In this document: positions 9,108 through 18,336 of the stretch, one piece after another
Position numbering within the stretch: position 1 is the stretch's first letter
Layout: every line of letters starts with the position of its first letter
From: Neomicrococcus lactis
GTDB lineage: Bacteria; Actinomycetota; Actinomycetes; Actinomycetales; Micrococcaceae
Length of the DNA stretch: 64,000 nt
Assembly: GCF_014200305.1 (NCBI RefSeq)
Contig: NZ_JACHBL010000001.1
Span: 558,001 to 622,000, forward strand
Direction: 5' to 3'
The notes under the pieces: model-generated
Database searches by the model: none
What the model was told of the DNA's origin: nothing
The model's input: only the letters and a program-made list of their open reading frames with translations
Program-made: the position numbers and the translations under genes

Positions 9108-9997
9108 AACTGACCATTATTGGTAGCACCGGTTCATTCCCAGGCCCGAGCTCACCGGCGTCGTGCTATCTCGTCAGCGCCCACGACGGCGAACGCCCGT
9201 GGCGCATTCTGCTGGACCTCGGCAGCGGTTCGTTGGGCGTTCTCCAGCGCTACATGGACCTCAAAGACATCGACGGCGTGTTCTTGTCTCACTTGCACCC
9301 GGATCACTGCATGGACTTGTGCGGATTGCACGTCGCCGTGCGCTGGGATCCTGCAGGATGGGGTCGCGACCGCATCAAGGTCTGGGGGCCGGCAGATACA
9401 GCTACCCGTATGGCCACTGCCTACGGTTTGGAACTCGATCCGGGAATGAATGAAGAGTTCGATTTCATCAACTGGACGCCTCGCGAAGTCGTTGAACTTG
9501 GACCCTTCCGCATCACTGCTTATCCCGTTCGTCACCCGACCACCGAAGCGTATGCCATTCGTGTGGAAGCCACGGAGGACATCTTCGGTGGCATTCGTAC
9601 GTCTGTTTTGACGTACTCGGGGGACACGGACTCTTGCGAGGGTCTCGTGGAAGCAGCCCAGGATGCCGACTTGTTCTTGTGCGAAGCGGCCTTCGAAGAG
9701 GGCCGCGATGACGCCATTGAAGGAATCCACCTGACTGGCAAGCGTGCTGGCGAAGCCGCAACCGAAGCAGGCGTTCGCCGTCTCTTGCTCACGCACATTC
9801 CTGTATGGACGGACACCAACACGGTGATCAACGAAGCCGCGGAAGTGTATTCCGGTGGTCTTGCAGCCGCAGTCTCCGGCGTGACGTATGGCGTGCTCTC
9901 GGGTGATCGCCTCGAGCCTCCGAAGACGAGTGCGATGTCTCGCATTCCGGCCCCAAAAACCACAACACGCCCTCTCCCGATACTCCCGCAACAGTAG
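9104..9997 (+). CDS. Metallo-beta-lactamase fold hydrolase
   Basis: This 297-residue cytoplasmic hydrolase carries the metal-binding motif HLHPDH near residue 64 and downstream histidines ([16 protein letters not shown]) and an acidic ligand (YSGDTDSC). It resembles the cyclic-nucleotide phosphodiesterase/RNase Z-like group. The family sits between murI and rph throughout Micrococcaceae. The substrate is unknown. The GTG start overlaps the murI stop. Confidence 0.85.
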   Translation: MKLTIIGSTGSFPGPSSPASCYLVSAHDGERPWRILLDLGSGSLGVLQRYMDLKDIDGVFLSHLHPDHCMDLCGLHVAVRWDPAGWGRDRIKVWGPADTATRMATAYGLELDPGMNEEFDFINWTPREVVELGPFRITAYPVRHPTTEAYAIRVEATEDIFGGIRTSVLTYSGDTDSCEGLVEAAQDADLFLCEAAFEEGRDDAIEGIHLTGKRAGEAATEAGVRRLLLTHIPVWTDTNTVINEAAEVYSGGLAAAVSGVTYGVLSGDRLEPPKTSAMSRIPAPKTTTRPLPILPQQ

Positions 9998-10000
9998 ACT
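9995..10000 (+). promoter_or_regulatory. -10 box TAGACT overlapping a stop codon, leaderless start of rph
   Basis: The TAG stop of the metallo-hydrolase forms the first half of TAGACT. Seven bases later is the rph ATG at 10008, with no Shine-Dalgarno, so rph may be transcribed independently as a leaderless mRNA. Confidence 0.45.
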
Positions 10001-10007
10001 GGACATC

Positions 10008-10772
10008 ATGCCCCCAGAGAATGCCTCACAGGCCCCTGTCGTCGTGCGTGCGGACGGCCGCACACCACAACAACTTCGTCCCATCAGCATCACCCGTGGG
10101 TGGTCCAGCCAAGCCGAGGGTAGCGCCCTCATCGAATTCGGCAACACGCGAGTCCTTTGCACCGCGTCGTTTACCGCAGGCGTTCCACGCTGGCTCAAGG
10201 GCGAAGGCCGCGGTTGGGTCACGGCCGAATACGCCATGCTCCCGCGCGCTACGAATACTAGAAGCGACCGTGAGTCCGTCAAGGGCAAGATCGGCGGACG
10301 CACTCATGAGATTTCTCGACTGATCGGACGCTCGCTGCGTTCCATCATCGACACCAAGGCACTGGGCGAAAACACCATCGTGCTGGACTGCGATGTCCTG
10401 CAAGCTGACGGTGGAACCCGCACCGCCGCCATCACCGGCGCCTACGTGGCCTTGGTTGACGCTATTCGTTGGGCTAAGGCCAACAAGCTTATTGATCGCC
10501 GTGCCAGTGTCTTGACGGATTCCGTCGCTGCAGTGAGCGTGGGCATCATCGATGGCACGCCAATGCTCGATCTTCCGTACATCGAGGACGTTCGCGCCGA
10601 GACCGACATGAACGTGGTTGTCACTGGCTCCGGAACCTTCGTAGAGGTTCAGGGCACCGCCGAGGGCGCGCCATTTGATCGCGACGAGCTCAACCGCTTG
10701 CTCGATCTCGCCGTATCCGGAACCGCAGAGCTGGCCCAAATCCAGCGCGAAACCTTAGGCGACGATGACTGA
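10008..10772 (+). CDS. rph: Ribonuclease PH
   Basis: RNase PH is a phosphorolytic 3'-5' exoribonuclease that trims tRNA 3' ends. The 254-residue protein contains [39 protein letters not shown] and [15 protein letters not shown]. The ATG at 10008 gives the family's normal N-terminus; upstream in-frame codons overlap the previous gene. The 3' end overlaps rdgB by eight bases, the usual rph-rdgB arrangement. Confidence 0.95.
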   Translation: MPPENASQAPVVVRADGRTPQQLRPISITRGWSSQAEGSALIEFGNTRVLCTASFTAGVPRWLKGEGRGWVTAEYAMLPRATNTRSDRESVKGKIGGRTHEISRLIGRSLRSIIDTKALGENTIVLDCDVLQADGGTRTAAITGAYVALVDAIRWAKANKLIDRRASVLTDSVAAVSVGIIDGTPMLDLPYIEDVRAETDMNVVVTGSGTFVEVQGTAEGAPFDRDELNRLLDLAVSGTAELAQIQRETLGDDD

Positions 10773-11439
10773 TAGCCCGCTGGAAACGGAAAGCCAAGCG
10801 CCTCAGTTGAGCTTCGGCGTCGTCCTCGCAACGCATAACCGCGGCAAACTACGGGAGTTCCGCCAACTCCTCTCTGCCGCAATGCCTGAATTCGACGCAG
10901 AGCACCACGTCTTTGACGCTGCCTCTGTGAACGCACCTGACGTCAAAGAGACCGGCGTGACGTTCGCGGAGAACGCCATCTTGAAAGCAGAAGCCGTCGC
11001 GAAGGCAACGGGCCTGCCGGCCGTCTCCGATGATTCGGGATTGTCCGTTGACGTTCTCAACGGGGCACCCGGAATTTTCAGCGCCCGCTGGTCAGGAGCG
11101 CACGGAGACGACGAAGCGAACCTGCAGCTATTGCTGAATCAGCTGGCGGATATCGATACCGAACACAGGGCAGCAAAGTTCGTCTGTGCGGCAGCGCTCG
11201 CAGTCCCCGGCCAGGAAACCGTGGTGACCTTCGGGGAACTGAAGGGCACGTTGTTGACTGCGCCTCGTGGCGATGGAGGATTCGGATACGACCCGGTCCT
11301 CTTGCCTGAAGGATACGAGCGCAGTGTCGCGGAGTTGTCTGCGGACGAGAAAAACGCCATTAGTCATCGCGGGCAAGCGTTTGCTGCGCTCGTCCCACAT
11401 GTACAGCGCGCACTTGAAGGACAGCATTACACATCATGA
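10765..11439 (+). CDS. rdgB: XTP/dITP pyrophosphatase (RdgB/HAM1)
   Basis: This enzyme removes non-canonical purine nucleotides from the nucleotide pool. The 224-residue protein has [12 protein letters not shown] near the N-terminus, the catalytic [11 protein letters not shown] and [10 protein letters not shown], and [10 protein letters not shown]. About 15 extra residues precede the core. It overlaps rph by eight bases and the DedA gene by four, so it is translationally linked to both. Confidence 0.93.
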   Translation: MTDSPLETESQAPQLSFGVVLATHNRGKLREFRQLLSAAMPEFDAEHHVFDAASVNAPDVKETGVTFAENAILKAEAVAKATGLPAVSDDSGLSVDVLNGAPGIFSARWSGAHGDDEANLQLLLNQLADIDTEHRAAKFVCAAALAVPGQETVVTFGELKGTLLTAPRGDGGFGYDPVLLPEGYERSVAELSADEKNAISHRGQAFAALVPHVQRALEGQHYTS

Positions 11440-12146
11440 ATTTCTTTTCACTGTTTACAGCAGGCATCCTCGTAGCTCAGGCAGGTTCCACCGATGGTTC
11501 CTCGGGCGGCTGGCTCACCCAGCTTTCTGACTGGGCCGTGAGCCTCATGGACATCATTGGTCCAGCTGGCGCGGCACTAGCCATCGCGCTCGAGAACCTC
11601 TTCCCACCGTTACCTTCTGAAGTGATCTTGCCGCTGGCAGGTTTCGCTGCAGCACGTGGCTCTTTCACGCTGGCCGAGGCTCTGATCTGGACGACTGCCG
11701 GTTCCGTGGTGGGTGCGGTTGCGCTTTACTGGGTGGGCAAGCTGTTGGGTCGCGAGCGGACGCGCAAGATTTTCTCCAAGTTGCCGCTCGTGGATATGAA
11801 CGACGTGGACCGTGTGGAAGCCTGGTTCGACAAGAACGGTCCCAAGACGGTCTTCTTCGGCCGTATGGTACCGATTTTCCGTTCGCTGATCTCCATTCCC
11901 GCCGGCATCACGGGTATGCCGTTCTGGCAGTTCGTTCTGCTGACTACCGCGGGCTCTGCGATCTGGAACAGCATCTTTGTCTTGGCAGGTTTCTACCTGG
12001 GCGATAACTGGCACATCGTTGAGCAGTACGCCAACACGTTCCAGCGCATCGTGATCGTCGTAGTCATCCTGGCAATCGTGGGCTGGGTGATCTACAAGAT
12101 CTTGAAGCGTCGCCGTGAGAAGGTGACCTCTACCGATGAGCGTTGA
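11436..12146 (+). CDS. DedA family membrane protein
   Basis: DedA proteins are polytopic inner-membrane proteins now linked to lipid carrier or phospholipid scrambling. The 236-residue sequence has the conserved ENLFPPLPSEVILPLAG, the FFGRMVPIFRSLISIPAG arginine motif and GSAIWNSIF, with about five membrane segments and a basic C-terminus. It overlaps rdgB by four bases and the following exonuclease by 11. The exact substrate is not deducible. Confidence 0.88.
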   Translation: MNFFSLFTAGILVAQAGSTDGSSGGWLTQLSDWAVSLMDIIGPAGAALAIALENLFPPLPSEVILPLAGFAAARGSFTLAEALIWTTAGSVVGAVALYWVGKLLGRERTRKIFSKLPLVDMNDVDRVEAWFDKNGPKTVFFGRMVPIFRSLISIPAGITGMPFWQFVLLTTAGSAIWNSIFVLAGFYLGDNWHIVEQYANTFQRIVIVVVILAIVGWVIYKILKRRREKVTSTDER

Positions 12147-13140
12147 TTTCACCGCGATCGACTTTGAGACCGCTAATGGTTTTCGCGGTTCAGCTTGCTC
12201 AGTTGGCGTGGTGAAAGTTCGCAACTCGCGTGTTGTGGAAACGGCGAACTGGCTCATGCGCCCGCCGGAAGGTTTCGATCACTTCGATCCCCGCAACGTG
12301 CAGATTCACGGTATTACGCCGGACATGGTCAAGGACGCGCCGCGCTTCGGTGAGCTGTACACGCCGCTCATGAACTTTGTGGGTGACGATATTTTGGTTG
12401 CGCACAACGCCGCCTTCGATGTTGGCGTGATCCGTTCCGCGGCTGAAATGTCAGAGCTCAATGTGGACCCGCGAACCTTCGCGTGCACCGTGATCCTTTC
12501 CCGCAAGACGTATGACTTGCCGTCTTACTCTTTGCCGTTCGTCGCCGAAGCTGCTGGCGCTCCTCTCGAGAACCACCATGAGGCACTCGCGGACGCTACG
12601 GCATGCGCCAACATCATGATGGATATCGCGTACCGTCAAAACGCGGCCGACATTCCGGCAGTGCATCAGTCCCTGCGGGTCTCGTTGGGTCACGCTGAGG
12701 GCTACCACGTGGGCGATCCGCTATCCCGTGCGAGCGCCGATGGCCTGCGCTGGAAGTCCGAGCAGCGCGATATTCCGCAGCCTCCGGATTGGCAGATTTG
12801 GCCTCACGAAGGCAGCAATCCGCAGCCGAATCTCGACGCTGACCCCACACATCCGCTCTATGGCGAAAACGTGGTGTTCACCGGCAATCTCGCGATGAGC
12901 CGCCAGGACGCGAAGAACCGCGCGGCCGTCGTGGGTGCCACCACCGCAAGCCGCGTCACCCGTCAGACCACCGTCTTGGTGGTGGGCGATGGCTTCGTCG
13001 CGAGCGATCTACGCACGGGCCGCATCACGAACAAGGCCCGCCGTGCCCTCGAGCTGCGCGAGCGCGGCCAGCACATTGAAGTGGTCTCGGAAGGCGAATT
13101 CCTGCAGATGGTGGGCGGCCCGTGGCCGCTGAGCGTCTGA
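12136..13140 (+). CDS. DEDDh 3'-5' exonuclease with C-terminal BRCT domain
   Basis: The 334-residue protein has a DnaQ-like exonuclease domain with IDFETA (Exo I), LVAHNAAFDVGVI (Exo II) and HHEALADATA (Exo III), the complete DEDDh set. A BRCT-like domain follows from about residue 240 (ENVVFTGNLAMSR, VVGATTASRVTRQTTVLVVGD). The combination is common in Actinobacteria and suggests a role in DNA repair. It overlaps the DedA gene by 11 bases. Its stop lies four bases from the convergent gene at 13145. Confidence 0.87.
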   Translation: MSVDFTAIDFETANGFRGSACSVGVVKVRNSRVVETANWLMRPPEGFDHFDPRNVQIHGITPDMVKDAPRFGELYTPLMNFVGDDILVAHNAAFDVGVIRSAAEMSELNVDPRTFACTVILSRKTYDLPSYSLPFVAEAAGAPLENHHEALADATACANIMMDIAYRQNAADIPAVHQSLRVSLGHAEGYHVGDPLSRASADGLRWKSEQRDIPQPPDWQIWPHEGSNPQPNLDADPTHPLYGENVVFTGNLAMSRQDAKNRAAVVGATTASRVTRQTTVLVVGDGFVASDLRTGRITNKARRALELRERGQHIEVVSEGEFLQMVGGPWPLSV

Positions 13141-13144
13141 CCGC

Positions 13145-13921
13145 TTAAGAGGTCGCTTTAGCCCAGCGCTGCGCCAGTCCGTTGCCCAATTCCAGCAACG
13201 CTTCTGTTGCGGAATTTTCAGGGCGTTCGACGCCGCCGCTCGGCTCCCGCACTTCACTCACAGCAGTCTTGACTTGCGTTTCGAAGGGACCGAGTTCTGG
13301 CGCTTCGGTGGTGTCCTCAGCAGCTGAATGAGCATCTGGCCACAACTGCGCGTTGGCCCAACGTCCCACGCTCTGCGCATAGAAGTAGCTGGCTTCGGCG
13401 CCGTGGGTGAGGGCGGCAGCATCGCGAGTCAAGCGATTCGTGAGAGTGCCGTCCGCATCCGGAAGGAGCCCCAAAATGAAGGATCGGAGCGCAAGCCGAG
13501 CGGCGTCGTCGTTCTGGTATTCGTGATCCGGCAAGCGTTTCTTCGCGAAGGGGCGTGACGGAGTGCCCATTTCGGGGCCCCTCAACGTCTGAATGTCAGC
13601 GTGCTCATTCACGATGGTGCGCTGCTCTGGCGTCAGGCCGCGAGCGATCGCGCGGAAGTGATCATCCGTCCACCGGCTAGGTGGCTCGGGAGCGCCTTCT
13701 GGCACGGAACCGTCCAGCGCGCGGGTCCACCGCAACGTGCTCAACCACATGCACGCGGGCTCGTCAGCGGCCACGCCCTCGTTGGCCCATTCGATCGCTT
13801 CTAAGAGGCCATCGAGCACAGCGAAAGCGATCACCGTCTCGGGAAGAGTCTCGTGAGTGGCCTTGGCCGCCAAAGCTGGCAGAACGGAATGGGCTGGGTG
13901 TGGAGTAGCGCTAGAAGTCAC
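13145..13921 (-). CDS. Degenerate ADP-ribosylglycohydrolase-like protein
   Basis: I see segments that resemble the middle of ADP-ribosylglycohydrolases: VLDGLLEAIEWANEGVAADE followed by WLSTLRW, LRGPEMGTPSRP, and TRDAAALTHG. The N-terminal GDALG and DDT metal-binding motifs and the C-terminal DD motif are missing, and the protein is 258 residues instead of about 300-370. There is no room for a longer N-terminus because sbcD starts at 13998 on the other strand. It is probably catalytically dead or repurposed. The GTG start at 13921 has TAGGCT six bases upstream. The assignment rests on recalled family patterns. Confidence 0.5.
   Translation of the reverse strand: MTSSATPHPAHSVLPALAAKATHETLPETVIAFAVLDGLLEAIEWANEGVAADEPACMWLSTLRWTRALDGSVPEGAPEPPSRWTDDHFRAIARGLTPEQRTIVNEHADIQTLRGPEMGTPSRPFAKKRLPDHEYQNDDAARLALRSFILGLLPDADGTLTNRLTRDAAALTHGAEASYFYAQSVGRWANAQLWPDAHSAAEDTTEAPELGPFETQVKTAVSEVREPSGGVERPENSATEALLELGNGLAQRWAKATS
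13498..13512 (+). repeat. Exact copy of the GAGCGGCGTCGTCGT repeat word (inside a CDS)
   Basis: Full 15-base match, in the ADP-ribosylglycohydrolase-like gene, where it is read on the minus strand as NDDAAR. See the finding on the repeated word. Confidence 0.8.
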
Positions 13922-13927
13922 CCCGAT

Positions 13928-13933
13928 AGCCTA
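13928..13933 (-). promoter_or_regulatory. -10 box TAGGCT for the minus-strand gene at 13145-13921
   Basis: Read on the minus strand, TAGGCT is followed by six bases and the GTG at 13921, with no Shine-Dalgarno, matching the leaderless pattern. Confidence 0.45.
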
Positions 13934-13985
13934 TCGAGTTTCCACGGATGACAGGTTTAATGATCTAGGTGTCAGGGGTACTGCG

Positions 13986-13991
13986 TAGGGT
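13986..13991 (+). promoter_or_regulatory. -10 box TAGGGT, leaderless start of sbcD
   Basis: TAGGGT is followed by GGAGGT and then the ATG at 13998. The GGAGG is only one base from the ATG, too close for a normal Shine-Dalgarno, so a leaderless start is favoured. Confidence 0.4.
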
Positions 13992-13997
13992 GGAGGT

Positions 13998-15158
13998 ATG
14001 AGATTTCTTCACACCTCTGATTGGCATTTGGGCCGGTCCTTTCACGGCGTTGACGTGATTGATCACCAGCGGGACGTTGTCCAGCAAGTCAGCAAGATCA
14101 TTGCTGAGCATCATGTTGATGCGCTCCTCATTAGCGGCGATGTGTATGACCGTGCCTTGCCAGCGGTGGCTGTGGTGGAAATGTTCAATGAAGCGCTCGG
14201 CCTGCTCATGGACGCAGGAATTCCCATCATCATTTCTAGTGGTAACCATGACTCGGCGGTGCGGCTCGGGTTTGGAGCGCGCGCGTTTGAGCATGCGAAT
14301 GTTCACATCCGGGCGAACGTGGCAGACCTCGACCGTCCCGTGGTGATTCCCGGCGAAGATTTTGATGCCGTGGTCTATGCCTTGCCGTATCTGGAACCGC
14401 GGCTTGTGGCGGATGCGCTGGGTGTGGAGACCTCGGGGCATGAACCCATTATTCAAGCGGCGCTTTCTCGAGTGCGTTCCAACCTCGAGTCGCGCCGTTC
14501 AGGTACTGACAGGCCGCAGATTCCGCTCGTCATGTCTCACGTATTTGCCGCCGGGGGAGCGCCGAGCGAAAGCGAGCGAGAACTCAGCGTGGGCGGCTTG
14601 GACAAGGTTCCGCACGCGGTATTTAGCGACTTCGCCTATACCGCGCTAGGTCATTTGCACGGCCGTCAGACGCTCGCGCCAAATGTTCGGTACTCGGGAT
14701 CGCCGTTGGCCTATTCCTTCTCGGAAGCGAACCACCGCAAGGGCGCCTGGCTGGTTGACGTTGACGCCACCGGACTCGTGGAAGTTACTGAGGTGGACTT
14801 CGCGCAGCCGCGTGCGCTCAAGACGGTGAAGGGCACCATTGACGATCTTCTCCATGACGCGCAATTCGCGTCTGCGGAGGACGCATGGGTGCAGGTGACG
14901 GTAACGGATGTCGATCAGCCGCAGCGTGGCATGGATCGGCTCCGGGAACGCTTTCCAGGGATCCTTGTCTACCGCTGGGAACCCAGCGAGAAGCGCGAGC
15001 AGCGGCGATACGCCGAGCGCGTGAAGCCGCAGGCCTCTCCGGAAGAAGTCTGCGGTGAGTTCTTCGAACATGTGAGGGCTCGCTCGCTGGACGAGAGCGA
15101 AACACAAATCATGCAGCGGGTGCTCTCGCAAGCACTGACGGAGGGAACGAATCTATGA
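13998..15158 (+). CDS. sbcD: Exonuclease SbcCD subunit D (Mre11-like nuclease)
   Basis: SbcD is the metal-dependent nuclease subunit of SbcCD, which opens DNA hairpins and processes double-strand ends. The 386-residue protein has the phosphodiesterase motifs TSDWHLGRSFHG, SGDVYDRALP, SSGNHDSAVRL, and GHLHG. The start gives the family N-terminus MRFLHTSDWH. It overlaps sbcC by four bases. Confidence 0.95.
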   Translation: MRFLHTSDWHLGRSFHGVDVIDHQRDVVQQVSKIIAEHHVDALLISGDVYDRALPAVAVVEMFNEALGLLMDAGIPIIISSGNHDSAVRLGFGARAFEHANVHIRANVADLDRPVVIPGEDFDAVVYALPYLEPRLVADALGVETSGHEPIIQAALSRVRSNLESRRSGTDRPQIPLVMSHVFAAGGAPSESERELSVGGLDKVPHAVFSDFAYTALGHLHGRQTLAPNVRYSGSPLAYSFSEANHRKGAWLVDVDATGLVEVTEVDFAQPRALKTVKGTIDDLLHDAQFASAEDAWVQVTVTDVDQPQRGMDRLRERFPGILVYRWEPSEKREQRRYAERVKPQASPEEVCGEFFEHVRARSLDESETQIMQRVLSQALTEGTNL

Positions 15159-18100
15159 GAATTCATCGTCTAGAACTCAGCGCGTTTGGTCCCTTCGCCG
15201 GCAAGGAAGTCATCGATTTCGATGCCTTGGCAGATGCCGGCCTCTTCTTGCTCAATGGTGAGACTGGCGCCGGTAAGACCAGCATCTTGGATGCCGTCTG
15301 CTTTGCGCTCTATGGTTCGTTTCCGGGCGCCCGCGAGACGATGTCCAAAGAGCGCGTGCGCAGTGACCATGCCTCGGATGTCCCCGCCGCGTACCAACCC
15401 ACCTATGTGACGTGCGAATTCTCGGTGGGAAACAAGCGTTTGCGGGTGCAGCGCACGCCTGCCGTCAAACGTCCTAAACTTCGCGGCGGTGGATTCACCA
15501 CGGACCAAGCCAAGACCCTGCTTGAAGAGCACCGCGAGGGATCCTGGGTCTCGCTGACCAACCGTAACGATGAAGCTGGTCAACAGATCACCTCGTTGCT
15601 GGGACTGCAACGGGACCAATTCACAAAGCTCGTGATGTTGCCGCAAGGGGAGTTCGCCGCGTTCTTGCGCTCCAATGCGAATGAGAAAGACGCGATCCTG
15701 CGTCAGCTCTTTGACACACGCACCTTTGCGCGCGCGGAAGATCTGTTGTGGCAACAGTATGTACAAGCTCGCGATGCCATCAGCGAGGACGAAATCCGTT
15801 TGAGTGCGGATGAGACTCGACTGCTAGAGGCAGCCCGTAACGCCCTCGATGCTTGGAAGAAAACGCGACTTTCCGTGGGAATTACGGACGAGCTTCCTGT
15901 TCCTGATGAAACTGAGGCAGCGAGCCTGGACTTCTATGCAGGCCAACTGGAAACCGTCGAAGTCACCGCGAAAGAGTGGGCCAAGACGCTAAACAGCGCC
16001 TATCAGGAGGCTCAGAAAATCCACGAGCAGCGCAAGGAGCAGTTCGCTGATGCTTCGGCTCATGAGGCGTGGCAGCGGCGTCGTCAAAACGTCGCGGAGC
16101 GCGAAGGAAACGTTGCGGCACTGCGGGTAATTCTTGACTGGGACGCGAAGGCGCGTTCCCTCATTCCTGCGCAACAACAGCGGGATGCGGCATGTACGGC
16201 ACAAAGTGTTGCAGAAGCAAAATTCGAGGCAGCGCGGGCTCAGCGCGCGAAGTCTCCGGTTGCTAGCGCCATGTATGAACGCTACAAAGGCCAACTGGAC
16301 GAGATCGTGGAGGACTTGGCCCAGCAAATCGCTGTCCTCACCGAGCGGGCCAAGCAAGAAGAAGTTCTTCTGGAGAAGATTTCCAAGAAGCGGCAGGCCA
16401 GTGCATCTCTGGAGGCTTTGGGACAGAAGATTGCTGAACTGACCAAGGTCCGCGAGACGGTTTCGGCCACGTTGCCTGAGCTTCAGGAGCAAGAACTCTC
16501 CGCACAAAGCGGTGTGCTGAGCGTAGAAGCAGCACAGATCAAGCTCACGCAGGCTCACGACGTCTTGAAAGCAGCCACCCAGCTGGACGCCGTGCGTACC
16601 GAAGTTCAGCGGCTTGCCACTCAGTGGCAGAGCAAAAGCGAAGCGACTCGCTCGGCCCAAGAGTTCGAACGCCAGCTCACGGCGACGGCTCAACAACAAG
16701 TAGCGGCACGGTTGGCCTTGAGTCTTGAAGACGAGCAGCCTTGCCCGGTCTGCGGATCTGCGGATCACCCAGCACCAGCCGTGCTAGTGGACGGACGCAT
16801 CGTTACGGATGAAGAACGGGAAGACGCTGCCGCACGCTCTGAAGAATGCCGTCAAGCCGAATCCTCTGCCGAAAAGGCACTGAGAAGCGCCCAAGATCGT
16901 GAAACACAACTGGCGGCGCATGCACGTGAGCAATCGCTTGAAGACGCGACGGCTGCGGTCTCAGAAGCCGAGCTCGCGGTGAAAACCGCCAAAGGCACCG
17001 TCGCTGCTCTAGAAGTGGCCAAGAAGAAACTTCAGGATGCACAGCAATTGCTCGCCAGTACTGACATGCAGCTGGAAACAACGCGCGTTCGTGAAGAGTC
17101 TGTAGCCAAAGAAGTTGAGACTCTCACCATCGAAGTGGCCGAGATAACGGAAGAGGTCGCTAAGGATCGCGGTGACTACGCGAGCATCAGCGAACGCGTT
17201 GCCGAAGAGAAGGCCGCTCGAGCACTCTTGGTTGCGGAAATGTCAAGCAAAAGCGAAGCCGACCGAGCCCTCATGGACATGGCGGAAGCCGGGAGGCTGT
17301 GGGGTGAACGTCTGCACGACGCAGGTTTCGTTGATCTGGGATACGGAAGCGAAAAGAAATTCCTTGAAGCGCTTCTTGACGAATCCGTGCGTGCAGCACA
17401 CACGGGCGAGGTGACCTCATTTACGGATGAAGTCTCTCGAATTGCGGAGCTCGAAGGTTCTGCGCCAGTGGTTCGTCATAAGGCTCGTGTGGAGGCAGGG
17501 GAATCCTCAATCACCGCAGAAGAGCTCGAGGCCTCGTCGCAAACTGTCAACGCCTCCTTGAAACTCGAAAACATCGCCTCGAAGGCTCGAATTGTCTTGG
17601 TGAATCAGCGCGAGGGGTTCGTTTCTGGCGTGGCCCGCAATGCAAAAGTTCGTGAGGAGCTCGAACCTCGCCGTCTGGCAATGCGGGAGCTGGAAGGCCT
17701 TGCAAAGGTAGCTCGTGGTGAAGGCGATAACCGACTACGCATGCGCCTCTCATCCTTCGTTCTCGCGGCGAAGTTGGAGGCCGTCGCGGCGGCGGCAACC
17801 GTTCGGCTTCACGAGATGTCTGATGGTCGCTACCAACTGATTCACGTCGATGATCGTCAGGGACGAGGAAAGGGCGGCCTGGACTTGGCCGTGCTCGACT
17901 CCTGGACGGGACAACAGCGCGACACGAACTCGCTCTCCGGCGGCGAGACCTTCATGGTGTCGTTGTCGCTAGCTCTGGGTCTCGCGGAAGTGATTCAAGA
18001 AGAGTCCGGCGGAATCTCACTCGAGACGCTGTTTGTGGATGAAGGCTTTGGAACTCTTGACCAGAGCAGCCTTGAGCAGGTCATGAGCGCCATTGATGAT

Positions 18101-18235
18101 CTTCGTGAAGGTGGCCGCGTGGTGGGCCTGGTCTCGCACGTTGAAGAGATGAAGCAGCGTATCCCAGCTCAAATTCAGGTGCGCAAGACTCCTCGAGGAT
18201 CTACTACCAAGGTGGTACTGGACGGAGTGGCCTAA
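15155..18235 (+). CDS. sbcC: Exonuclease SbcCD subunit C (Rad50-like ATPase)
   Basis: This 1026-residue SMC-like ATPase partners SbcD. Walker A (NGETGAGKTS) is near residue 34, a long coiled coil flanks the zinc hook CPVC at residues 530-533, the signature LSGGETFMVSL is near 926, and Walker B (LFVDEGFGTLD) near 955. It starts within the sbcD stop, so the subunits are translationally coupled. The length is normal for actinobacterial SbcC. Confidence 0.95.
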   Translation: MRIHRLELSAFGPFAGKEVIDFDALADAGLFLLNGETGAGKTSILDAVCFALYGSFPGARETMSKERVRSDHASDVPAAYQPTYVTCEFSVGNKRLRVQRTPAVKRPKLRGGGFTTDQAKTLLEEHREGSWVSLTNRNDEAGQQITSLLGLQRDQFTKLVMLPQGEFAAFLRSNANEKDAILRQLFDTRTFARAEDLLWQQYVQARDAISEDEIRLSADETRLLEAARNALDAWKKTRLSVGITDELPVPDETEAASLDFYAGQLETVEVTAKEWAKTLNSAYQEAQKIHEQRKEQFADASAHEAWQRRRQNVAEREGNVAALRVILDWDAKARSLIPAQQQRDAACTAQSVAEAKFEAARAQRAKSPVASAMYERYKGQLDEIVEDLAQQIAVLTERAKQEEVLLEKISKKRQASASLEALGQKIAELTKVRETVSATLPELQEQELSAQSGVLSVEAAQIKLTQAHDVLKAATQLDAVRTEVQRLATQWQSKSEATRSAQEFERQLTATAQQQVAARLALSLEDEQPCPVCGSADHPAPAVLVDGRIVTDEEREDAAARSEECRQAESSAEKALRSAQDRETQLAAHAREQSLEDATAAVSEAELAVKTAKGTVAALEVAKKKLQDAQQLLASTDMQLETTRVREESVAKEVETLTIEVAEITEEVAKDRGDYASISERVAEEKAARALLVAEMSSKSEADRALMDMAEAGRLWGERLHDAGFVDLGYGSEKKFLEALLDESVRAAHTGEVTSFTDEVSRIAELEGSAPVVRHKARVEAGESSITAEELEASSQTVNASLKLENIASKARIVLVNQREGFVSGVARNAKVREELEPRRLAMRELEGLAKVARGEGDNRLRMRLSSFVLAAKLEAVAAAATVRLHEMSDGRYQLIHVDDRQGRGKGGLDLAVLDSWTGQQRDTNSLSGGETFMVSLSLALGLAEVIQEESGGISLETLFVDEGFGTLDQSSLEQVMSAIDDLREGGRVVGLVSHVEEMKQRIPAQIQVRKTPRGSTTKVVLDGVA

Positions 18236-18262
18236 GGAATCGGGGTAATTTGCCAGAGAGCC

Positions 18263-18268
18263 TATAAT
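18263..18268 (+). promoter_or_regulatory. Candidate -10 box TATAAT upstream of the MFS gene
   Basis: A perfect TATAAT lies 68 bases before the ATG at 18337. No good -35 stands at 17 bases. The implied leader of about 60 bases is GC-rich and can form a 7-bp stem (GCGCGCC with GGCGTGC) just before the ribosome site. Confidence 0.35.
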
Positions 18269-18336
18269 GGGAGTTGCTTGAGGGTTGGGCGCGCCGGGAG
18301 GCTGGGACGGCGTGCACGTTCAAAGGAAAACCCAAA

